Positions 12,950 through 22,304 of a stretch of 64,000 bases of DNA are shown piece after piece. Within the stretch, counting starts at the first letter, position 1. The number at the start of each line of letters is the position of its first letter. The position numbers were made by a program, and so were the translations under genes. Source of the stretch: Cryptomeria japonica (taxonomy: Eukaryota > Streptophyta > Pinopsida > Cupressales > Cupressaceae). The stretch lies in contig NC_081413.1 in NCBI RefSeq assembly GCF_030272615.1, positions 606,274,209-606,338,208 on the forward strand, read 5' to 3'. The notes below the pieces were generated by a model that saw only the letters and a program-made list of their open reading frames with translations, did not search any database and was not told where the DNA came from.

Positions 12950-13129
12950 ATAAATGTTTGTGTTTTCTTGATATTTGATTTCACAGCCTATTTCAATGCA
13001 GATGTGAAGATAATTTAGGAGAATATATGCAACCATATAACATCAGTTATAACTAGAGTGCACGGCTAGTTTTGGAGTGGGCAAAGTCTGCCAGTAATTT
13101 TATTGGAAAGAAGCTAATAATATCCAGCC

Positions 13130-13197
13130 ATGGCATCTCTTTGTAGAAAGCTATGCAAGCCATTTATTTCTAATGTAGAAGTCGGCCAGGACAGAAG
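13130..13197 (+). CDS. DHDPS: DHDPS coding exon 1 (start of plastid transit peptide)
   Basis: The start ccagccATGGC has a favourable plant initiation context. The exon encodes 22 residues beginning MASLCRKLCKPF plus two bases of a split Arg codon, and ends AG at a GTAATT donor (13198). The peptide is short, basic, and rich in Ser and Cys with no acidic cluster at its start, as expected of a chloroplast transit peptide. Plant DHDPS precursors begin with a similar MA-type leader of about this length before the basic W-x-x-P-x-A-A-V segment. Phase (AG|G) matches exon 2 exactly, which supports this start although the leader itself is poorly conserved. Two acceptor-like AGs (12986 and 13001) upstream suggest a 5'-UTR intron. 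Confidence 0.8.
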
Positions 13198-14560
13198 GTA
13201 ATTAGTTTCTATCATATCTTTTTGTTTGATTTCTGAAGTTCTTTCATGTGGTTATGTTGAATGGCAAGGTTTTATCCAAGGATGCCACCTGCTTGCACAA
13301 GGGGAAACAAATCTATTGCTACTCATTTCATTGTCGTAAATAAATAATAAATTTGTCAAAATTTCTGTTTTAAATTGAATCTTAAGAATGGCCCAAAATC
13401 TCTTACTGGGGAACAATGTGTATGTCAAAATGAGAAGCCTCATATCTATTGAGGAATTAGTGCAAAGATACTTATACGATATGATATGTTTTTCATGTGT
13501 TCAATGGATTGGTGTTTTGTAAACATACCTAAGCCTCATATTCACTTTCTGTTGCTAGACCTATTGTTTGTACAACAAAAGCATAGTGGCATTTCATCTG
13601 ACTGCCTGTGGGCCTGTGGCTGTACAGGATCAATTCCTGAATAGGGGAGGCACATAGGAGCTCTCAGCTCAGCAAATTTAAGTAGAATGGGGGATGGTGA
13701 TATATGATATTTTGTGTGTGTGTGTGCGTGTATCCTTTTTTCTGTCATGTCTTGTCTTGGCTTAACCCTGTTGTTAAGCATGCCTTTGTAATGATTTAGT
13801 CTTGAATACAGGGCGTCATTCATACATGAAATAACATATATGCCCATAAAACATAGAGGAAGTAGTTGCAGCATACACTCCAGAATAAAACTTAGCATTT
13901 GATTTGCTCCTTTTTGAACCTTACTGCCCCATCCCTTCCAGTCATTTCTTTGTCTTGAAGGTCATAACTTCTAACTTGCAACATAGAGTTGGGTAAATTA
14001 TATATCCAGCTGATTCATATGATTAATAGGATACAACTCTGATTTAAAAAAAAAATCATGATTAGTCGATGTTGGTGTACATATAATGCAAGTATTTCGA
14101 TGTGCATAGTCATACCCCTTTTGGTATTCTAATTGTATAACAGCATATACAGAGTATAAGGCCAAGACTTTTCATTTACATGGCCCATGACATTCTAACT
14201 GTATGACTATAAATGCAGAATAACTGCAATTCCTCAAATTGGCTGAATTGTCTCAAAACCTAGCTGCTTTCCTCAAATGGTAAGGTTGGTTTAAAAATGC
14301 CCTTGATGTTATTTCCCCCACTTAAGGTCAAGCTATCCTCATGAAAATGCAACTAGTGGTCTATTCTGCAATAAGATGAGACTTCAGACAGCAAAGTAAT
14401 GATGATGGATTAGAAAGCTTTTCACAAGGTTTATATTCTTCCTCTACGTTAATTGGGCCAATCATTTTAAATTTTATTGATGGTAGCTCTCTGCACTGTT
14501 TTTGCATCTTACTGGTGGTGACCTCACATTGTAGCATTTTTTATGGGCTATACACGTCCT

Positions 14561-15006
14561 TTAAAATTGTAAGGGTTCTTTAACTACATATGATTTCTTT
14601 TTATGATCTGTACTACAACATACCATTACTAAAATTGATGAGCTATGTGTTGATCCACTAAGCAGCTTAAAGTCAATTTTGAGGCTGTAAAAGCGGTCAA
14701 TTTTATTTAGCCACTTGAATCCATCAAGGATTATTTTCACTACAGGTTGATCCATAGCACATACTCTCAAACGTGGTCTGGTTCCTTCATGCAGTCTAGA
14801 ACTTTCACGTAACTTTTTGTTTTTCACTTGAAAATCATAAATAGGCACACCTTCATCTGGATAGTCTCAAAAATAAGTATAGCATTTGATAAAATTCTGT
14901 ACAATAGCCCAAACAGTTGAAAAAAAGAAATGTTATATTTACCAGAGTCACTCCTGAACTTACATTTCTGACCCAATCTTTTGATTAGTTTGCCCATCAT
15001 TGTCAT
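14561..15006 (-). pseudogene. Unidentified protein fragment with one apparent 86-bp intron
   Basis: On the minus strand a frame starting at 15006 (MTMMGKLIKRLGQKCKF...) reaches a GT donor at 14942. A matching AG acceptor at 14857-14858 opens a second frame in consistent phase. That frame reads D-E-G-V-P-I-Y-D-F-Q, then about 70 more residues rich in Lys, Arg and Leu, and reaches a stop at 14561. Splicing 14857-14942 gives one continuous peptide of about 120 residues with ordinary protein composition, unlike the surrounding random frames. I do not recognise the family. It lies inside DHDPS intron 1 in the opposite direction, so it is more likely a captured gene fragment than a working gene. 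It could also be chance. Confidence 0.35.
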
Positions 15007-15224
15007 TTTTCATATTTGCATTGGTAACCCACCCCCTAAATCTGGCACTTAAATGGATTTCTTGCTTGGTCGTCAGGTTAACTTGGTAGTTTTGTCTGTA
15101 TGCATATCTGGTGAACTGATGTGAAGTAGGTTATCACTCTCCTTAATTAGTATTCATTTCTGTTTCTGCCTGTCTGAACTGTTCTTTGAAGGTAGTCTGT
15201 TACAACAATCTTGTCTAGTCTGTT

Positions 15225-16140
15225 GACCTTGCAATTATTTGCCTTTTCAACATGTTCTTTGGAAGCTTGCGTGTGAGGTGAAATTGATATTCCTTGCACA
15301 TGGATGCATGTGGGTCCTAAATACTTTCTTCATTCACAATAACCTATATAATTTTTCAACACATCAAAAGATGCATTACCTCCATTGATTAATTCAATTA
15401 AAAGTATTGAAACTTAACTACTCCTGATTGGTTTTAAGGTCAATGCTTGCCTGTCCTGCACTTATAGAATCCATGACATACATGCATCTAAAATGTTGTT
15501 TTTAATTGTGTTTTTTTCTATTGGATCTTTTAGTACTCTTTTTTTCCCATTAAATTCCTATCTGGTCTACGTAGGACCCCTTCATGCCGTGAAGTCCTTG
15601 CCAATTTGCTCATACATTTAGTTTTAACTTTGAGGATATAAATTTAATAACCTTGATATCACTCATGCATTTATACAAGATCAGACATTGGTGACCTTGC
15701 AGTTCTTTGCCTTTTCAACATGCTTGTGTGGGGTGAAATTGATATTCCTTGCCCATGGATGCATGTGGGTCCTAATACTTTCTTCATTCACAATAGCCCA
15801 TTTATTTTTCAACACATCAAAAGACTTACTACCTCTGTTGATTAATTCAATTAACTCTTAATTATTCCTGATTGGTTTTTAGGTCAATGCTTGCCTGTCC
15901 TACGCTTATAGAACCCATGAAATACATGCTTCTAAAATGTCGTTTTTAATTGTGTTATGTTCTTCTATTGGATCTTTTAGTACTCTTTCTTTTCCCATTA
16001 AATCCTATCCAACCTAGTTAGGACCCCTTAATTTCTTTGAGTACTTGCCAACTTACTGACACATTTAGTTTTAACTTTGAGGATACAAATGTAATAACCT
16101 TGATACTGCTCATGCATTTATACAAGATCAGACATTGGTG
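15225..16140. repeat. Large tandem duplication, about 450-468 bp, two copies
   Basis: Copy 1 (15225-15692) and copy 2 (15693-16140) match along their whole length. Both start gaccttgca, share ggatgcatgtgggtccta, ggtcaatgcttgcctgtcct and ctattggatcttttagtact, and end atacaagatcagacattggt. Small indels and scattered substitutions separate them. Confidence 0.95.
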
Positions 16141-17150
16141 AAGGCAGCGGCAATCCACATTATTCATAAAATGTTCAAATTTCATCCATGCATAGTATAG
16201 TGTCCACTCCTTTGTTAGACATCTCTCTTCCAAATTTGGGACTTTTTCTTGGCCCCACAATTCCATTTCTCAAAATGAATTACACTTGCACCTTTCATTT
16301 TACCTAGCTATACCTATATCACGCACTCTCTATTGTTCAGTCTTCTCATGAACATGGTTGGTCTAAAAAATAAGCTACCATTACTGTTGAAAATCACTTA
16401 ATTCGGGCCCAAGGAAACCATATGAGAAACCAGAACTCATAACAAGAACACTTAAGCAATTTTGGAGAACTCGGTAAAGTGATGCCTTACAACAAATAAA
16501 ACATTGCTTTTTTCTATTGCATTTTTCTGCTGTCTCATTTCTTATCCTTATCCATTGCTATTAGTGAGAGTTAATTTTTGGGCCAAATTCTCAGGTGTAT
16601 TAATTTATTTTGCTCTCACCTAGTATCCAGAAACATGGGACAATAGAGAGATAAGAATTAACTCCAACGGGATAAATGAACTCTCAAGGCTCAATTTTCT
16701 CCTGAATTTTTTATGAGATTGAAACTTTAAGCTTATAAGTTACGATAATTCATAGGCAAGGCGAAAGTTTGTGCTCACACAGGTACAATTCCAATTACCA
16801 GACCTTGATATGCAGGTTAGGTCAGGACCTAAAAGAATATCCCTTCAGCTTTTAGCCTTTTACCTTTACAAAAGCAAAAAATACTTCTTTGTCATAATTG
16901 ATAAGACTGAATTGGGTATTATCCACCTATTGAGCAATCCTTCAAACTAAGTCAATTTAGTGTGCAGTTAGAATCCTCGATTTGTAAGTATGTTCAACAA
17001 CTTGGGCTTTTCACATTGCATGCTGCATTATTGGGCTTTATCCATTCAAACATTGTTTTCTACACTTCTATGTATTTGTGCTTTAATTTGGATTTGATAG
17101 AAATGCATATTACTGCTTTCGCCTTTTAAAAGGTTTTTGAGTGGACACAG

Positions 17151-17234
17151 GGAGAGGAAGAGGTGGCAACAACCAAGAGCAGCTGTTATGCAAGACATGC
17201 ATCTTCCTATGCGGAGCGTTGAATTGAAAAATAG
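17151..17234 (+). CDS. DHDPS: DHDPS coding exon 2 (transit/mature junction)
   Basis: The 84-bp exon lies between ACACAG (acceptor, ends 17150) and AATAG|GTTAGT (donor at 17235). One base completes the split Arg codon from exon 1. Then come 27 codons containing RWQQPRAAVMQDMHLPMRSV, and two bases open a Ser codon completed in exon 3. The pattern W-x-x-P-x-A-A-V ... HLPMRS-x-E-x-KN is the conserved segment that precedes the catalytic barrel in plant DHDPS, so the exon identity is strong despite its size. It is too short to appear as a free reading frame. Confidence 0.93.
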
Positions 17235-17849
17235 GTTAGTGTATTAATTTCTGTATAGCATCTTCGTGGAATTATTAGCTGTCAATGAATGTGGTTTCCT
17301 TATTGCTTTATGTTTTTGTTGCTGGTTTGGGTAAGGTTCAAGTTTGGATTTGCCAGGATGTGATTTTTTTGGGTTCAGAATGGCTGTACTCATACACACA
17401 CAACATGCCCATAATATGCCAAAAAAAAAAACCCAGGTGACAGTAATAAGCTTTGTCACAAAGTTCGAGTTCAATTTTGTCTTCCGCAACAATAAAATTC
17501 AGATGGAGTTTGGTAAGGGGAAAAATATGGAAAAATATTTGTGATTAAATTTGCCTTCAATAAAGTTGATTTAAAAAAATATAAGCCATAAATCCATAAA
17601 AATAAAAGAATATCTTGTTAAATTTGGATACATTATAATATGATAATAAATATGTTTTAAATTTAATTTTACATGTTATTAATATATAAATAATAAAAAT
17701 AGTATAATAAAAATTTTGAAATATAAAAAAACCAAAAACAATTTGATATGTAAAAAGTTAAAATACAAAGATATTAAATTTTATTTAAAAAAAATTAAAA
17801 TCTGAACATTAAAAGCTCTCACTTTCCTTTGGGAATGAAATCCAAATTG

Positions 17850-19985
17850 ATCAATTAACGGGGTTATAAATAAAAGAAAACCTGTCCTTGCCTTTTGTGG
17901 GGTCTTGTGATCGTGTCTGTTTTATGACAGATTCCTTGGCTGTCTTCTCTTGGGGTGGTGGAGCACCACTGCTGCTGTTGCTGTATTCATAACCATATTT
18001 ATCATGATTTTCTAAGTTGTGTGGCACTTGGTTCAGGAGGAAAATCTTGATCAATCCATCATTGAGTTCATGGTTGGGAACAAGAACATCGTAGGAAGTG
18101 CACTTTTTAAGATTTCTTTAAAGTTCACTGACTTTTGAATTTCATAGATAAAATTTGGCAAACCTTGTGACTTAGGTGGTAAGTATAAATGGTAATTCAA
18201 AGTTAAATGTCAAATCAATACGAAAACACAAGCAATAATCTTTATATTGATCTTTATCAAGAGCATTAATATCATCACTTGGTTTGTTTGACTTTGAACA
18301 ACAAGCAGCTGTGACGACACTCCCATTAGTTGCATCATGTGAAAGAGCCTCCTCATCCTCAAAAGAAACTTTTGCAAGCTATTTAATAAAAGTATACAGG
18401 TTGGCACACTTAGGCTCATCATCCCTGCTTCTCATTGTACCCTTCATGTTCTCAACTTGCTTATGTGACAAGAGGTACAAGCTGGAACACACATATACCA
18501 ACATCTCATCTATTTTCTGGTGAACCAGTTGCACTTAATTGAGTGGATAAAAGTATATCCCCCAAATTCACTTAGCTGAATAATAACTTGCAACTTGTTA
18601 AGATTGGAGACAAAGTCAATACAACATTTACAATTATAAAGGTAAGTATAATATAAAGCTGCCAAAGAAAGTAAGAATGCTGGGTTTTAATTAAAAATGT
18701 ATATCTGTGATTGAACTTTGATTGCAAGAGGCTGCAAGTAATCAATATCTTGGCCAAGTTGGTTCACCACATGTGAGTGTCACCTTTCTGTTTATTTAGA
18801 AGGGTGCTAAGACTGATTCCTTGAAGCTATAAATTATCAAATCTAGACACAACAATGCCCAAATTTGGATTTGGGAGAGTACATTGATTGCAGCCTTGTA
18901 TTTGCCAGTAATTTTAGCAAGAAAAATATCTTTGTGCTGCAATATTTGAGTGACAAAACAAATGCTAGGAGATGCAAGGGTAGGGTCATCTTGTTTTAGC
19001 AATCAATAATGATTCTTTGCATCCGTTTGAAAATTGATTTTGTTAGTTCATTTTTCTTAGCAGCTATCGGAACCTTCACGTTTTCTATCATGGATGACAT
19101 GAAGTTACATATTTTGCCCAAGCATGCTCAATCGATATCGGCAAACTTGATTATGTTTTTGATGGGCTCTGTGAAACTCAAAAGATAATCCGTCTGATTC
19201 CTCTGATCATCTTCTAGGATCAATGCTTTGGCTTGTTTGGGTCTTCTTTGAATTTTTTAGACCCTATGTACTCCAAGGTTATTGATGACCATGGTTTTTA
19301 GTACCTCTTGCACCTTTTGATGTTGTCTCAAGATGATTGTGTGATGCAAATCAGATCTTAGAAATGTATTATGATGTAAAGAGAAATATAAACAAATTGA
19401 TAAATTAAATATAATTAAAATTTTATTGCGCAAACTAGAAGCAAATTAAAAACACCTAAGTTTCATAAACTTAACTTTTAATTTCTCTAACTTGGAGAAC
19501 CTAAAAATGGTTTTTGATGATATAATCTATCAGATATGAATCTCCTTAGCCCTGACATAGATTTCTTTGACCCACTTGATTTGTGTTCCAATTTTTTGTA
19601 TCACCAAGTTGAGTGAGTAGACAACACATGGTTTCCAAAAAGGGTGCCCTTTATCTTGCCTCTACCAATAATGTGCTTGCCTTGCAATTTTTAACATTGT
19701 GTGTTATAAATTGGACAATGTTTTGAGCACCCACTATTTCTGTCATCTCTATGAGAATGTTGGTGACTTGTGTCCTTCATCTTTTTTAGGGCACACTGCA
19801 ATGACAATAATTGAAGACCAAATTTTGCAAACTCTTCATCCATCGGAAATGATGGTATTTTTTGTTTTTGTCCATGAATCTCTGATAGGCTGCAAAGATG
19901 TTTTTAAATTTACTTTTTCTTTTGCCAGTTTGGTGGAACACACTTTTTCACATCAAGCACTTGTGAAGCATGTAGGTGTTTGACT
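17850..19985 (-). pseudogene. Decayed hAT-family transposase (DUF659 and hAT dimerisation type)
   Basis: Reading the minus strand from about 19985 down, pieces in shifting frames follow the order of plant DUF659/hAT proteins. First comes LQPIRDSW...TIISDGW (about 19800-19900), then FWKPCVVYSLNLVIQKIG (about 19580-19640). Next are NIIKFADID-ACLGKI and SSMIENVKVPIAAKKNEL (about 19040-19200), followed by NKM-T-PLHLLAFVLSLKY. A dimerisation-like YTFIHSIKCNWF ... LVYVCSSLYLLSHK follows near 18460-18560, then an acidic and Ser-rich tail ending near 17850. Many stops and frameshifts interrupt it, so it cannot make a transposase. The N-terminal BED zinc finger is not found. It sits antisense inside DHDPS intron 2. 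Confidence 0.75.
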
Positions 19986-20205
19986 AATAGCTGTCACCAT
20001 ATCCTACCAATATGGTAATCTTAGTAGTTAGAAAGAAATCCCACTGCCATAAACACAACACACAATGTGCTTATTTGCAATGTCCCTTGTCTTCTATTGA
20101 AATGCCCTTTGTAATGGGTTTCTTTTGCGTGAAATGAAGGGGCTAATTTTTTTTTATAGGGAAAATGGTGTTGCAATGCAAGGATGTGTGGAAGCCATTA
20201 TAGGA

Positions 20206-20733
20206 GAAGTGGAGGATGGCCTTAAGGTGGCTTGTACAATCCTTTCTTAGCTAAAGGATGTTTTTCTTAGTTTTGGTCTTCTGTTTACACTTTCTGCTGC
20301 TTCTTGCTATTTGGTACAGGGTAGAATATGCTCTTTTGGCAATCTTTGTTTGTTTGACCTTATACAAATTCTGATTCCTTGGCAAGCCATTGTGCACACG
20401 TGAGCTTTGACCTGGCTAAAAATGCACTTGTACTTATTATGGCAATGATTAAAATGCCATAGATCAGCGAGAAGTGGAGGATGGCCTTAATGTGGCTTGC
20501 ACAATCCTTTCTTAGCTAAAGGATGTTTTTCTTAGTTTTGCTCTTTCATTTGCACTTTCTGCTGCTTCTTGCTATTTGATACATGGGAGGGTATGCTCTT
20601 TTGGCAACCTTTGTTTGTTCGACCTTATGCAAATTCTGATTCCTTGGCAAGCAATTGCACACAAGTGGGCTTTGACTCAACTTAAAAAGCACTTGCACTT
20701 ATTATGGCACTGATTACAACGCCATAGATAAGT
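20206..20733. repeat. Tandem duplication, period 265 bp, two copies
   Basis: Copies 20206-20470 and 20471 to about 20733 both start gaagtggaggatggcctta and share tcctttcttagctaaaggat, ttctgctgcttcttgctatt and attctgattccttggcaagc. They end at the same gccatagat sequence. It lies inside DHDPS intron 2, next to the decayed hAT gene. Confidence 0.95.
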
Positions 20734-21376
20734 GTCACCTTCATGATTTTTGTTCAATTACTGTGACAAGTCATCATATAGATGATATCATGTTCAAATT
20801 TGGAAGTCCTTTCCATCCTCGGGCTCACTGAACTACAACTAGTAGACATTAGCAAGCATATGGATACCTCGACCTACATATTATAAAATAAACAAATTTC
20901 TGGAAAATCAGAAAAAAAATGTAACCTTAGGCTACATCAATATAGAAAACTATAAAATAACAATGAAAAAACTAAAAGCAACACATATGGTTAAAGTTGA
21001 ATAACGATATGGAAAATAACAATAAAACACCAAAAAGGAAGCTTAGAAGTAAATTGTAAATAACTTACAGAAAATATACCTAGAGTGACGAAGGATGGAA
21101 AACAAATTCTGATTCATGTACTCATGATTTTGTTGTGTTTATTTCTTTTTCTAATGTGGTGTCGAATTTGAGGTGAGTTATTCGATATACTAGAGATTTG
21201 CAGGTAACTAGAGAATATTGCTTCTCGTCTCTCCATTCAGAAAATGTGACCTCATTGCATTCAGATTTATAATAAAGCAATCTACAAAGAGAATCAACTT
21301 CCACATCATTGGCAGCTTTTCTTCCCTTTTTTATATATGAATGGGATTGAGTCTTTTTTCTTGTTGGCTTCTGCAG

Positions 21377-22304
21377 CACTCCAGTGGATGAAATAAAGAG
21401 GCTAAGTTTGATTACAGCAATCAAGACTCCATATTTACCAGATGGACGATTTGATCTTCAAGCTTATGATTCTCTGATACATAAGCAAATTCAAAATGGG
21501 GTGGAGGGTGTCATTGTTGGGGGAACAACTGGTGAAGGACAACTAATGAGCTGGGATGAACATATTATGCTTATTGGACATACCGTCAATTGTTTTGGTG
21601 ATGCAATTAAAGTGATAGGAAATACAGGAAGCAATTCAACAGGAGAGGCAATCCATGCAACAGAGCAAGGATTCGCAGTAGGAATGCATGCTGCTCTCCA
21701 TATAAATCCTTACTATGGAAAAACATCACTTGAAGGGCTAGTTCTACATTTCAAAAGTGTGCTTTGTATGGGTCCAACTATCATATATAATGTCCCTGGC
21801 AGGACAGGACAGGATATTCCTCCAGTTGTAATACATGGGCTTGCTGATAGTCCAAATTTTGCAGGTGTTAAAGAATGTGTTGGAAATGACCGTGTGAAAG
21901 ACTATACAGAAACTGGCATGGCTGTTTGGAGTGGCAATGATGATCAGTGCCATGATGCAAGGTGGGACTATGGAGCCAAAGGTGTCATCTCTGTTACAAG
22001 TAACTTGATTCCAGGTTTAATGCATGATCTAATGTTCAATGGAAGAGATGAAACTTTGAACAAAAAGCTACTACCTTTGATTGATTGGCTCTTCTGTGAG
22101 CCTAATCCTATTGGTCTTAATACAGCTCTGGCACAACTCGGTGTGATAAGACCTATATTTAGGTTGCCATATGCACCTCTCCCATTGGACAAGAGGATTG
22201 AGTTCTGTAATATTGTTAAAGATATTGGCCGTGAATATTTTGTTGGAGATAAAGATGTCGAAGTTCTAGACAATGATGATTTCGTTGTCTTAGGTCGGTA
22301 TTAG
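21377..22304 (+). CDS. DHDPS: 4-hydroxy-tetrahydrodipicolinate synthase (DHDPS), coding exon 3, catalytic domain
   Basis: The enzyme condenses pyruvate with aspartate semialdehyde in plastids, the first committed step of lysine synthesis by the diaminopimelate route. The exon opens after TTCTGCAG (21376) and codes [19 protein letters not shown] to the C-terminal GRY and a TAG. Spliced with exons 1 and 2 it gives 359 residues, close to the 360-365 usual in plants. Visible active-site elements, numbered on the precursor, are GGTTGEG (Thr101-Thr102), NPYYGKT (Tyr163/164), [10 protein letters not shown] (Tyr188, Arg193) and AGVKE (Schiff-base Lys216). The plant lysine-feedback region QLMSWDEH (Trp110) is present. 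A usual Arg in the N-S-T-R-E-A motif is Gly here (residue 140). There is no ATG at the exon start; GTG at 21384 is an internal Val, not an initiator. The catalytic exon is fully open and looks functional. Confidence 0.97.

Larger units (their letters stand above)
13198..17150 (+). other. DHDPS intron 1 (about 3.95 kb)
   Basis: Bounded by AG|GTAATT and ACACAG|GG. It holds a (TG)n run near 13713-13732, an antisense unidentified spliced fragment (14561-15006) and a 450-468 bp tandem duplication (15225-16140). The rest is plain AT-rich sequence. Confidence 0.8.
17235..21376 (+). other. DHDPS intron 2 (about 4.1 kb)
   Basis: Bounded by AATAG|GTTAGT and TTCTGCAG|C. It contains a very AT-rich block (17560-17810), an antisense decayed hAT transposase (about 17850-19985) and a 265-bp tandem duplication (20206-20733). 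The last 600 bp hold nothing recognisable. Confidence 0.85.

Noticed and set aside
12656-13018. 120-codon + strand frame upstream of DHDPS
   Set aside because: Produced by a diverged tandem repeat of about 95 bp; lies in the probable 5' intron.
19699-19983. 94-codon + strand frame
   Set aside because: Antisense to the decayed hAT transposase, whose motifs are on the minus strand.
21384-21386. GTG as the start codon of a 306-residue DHDPS
   Set aside because: It is an internal Val after a splice acceptor at 21376; matching upstream exons with the transit peptide were found.
21744-22273. Minus-strand frames over the DHDPS catalytic exon
   Set aside because: Shadows of a clearly coding + strand exon.
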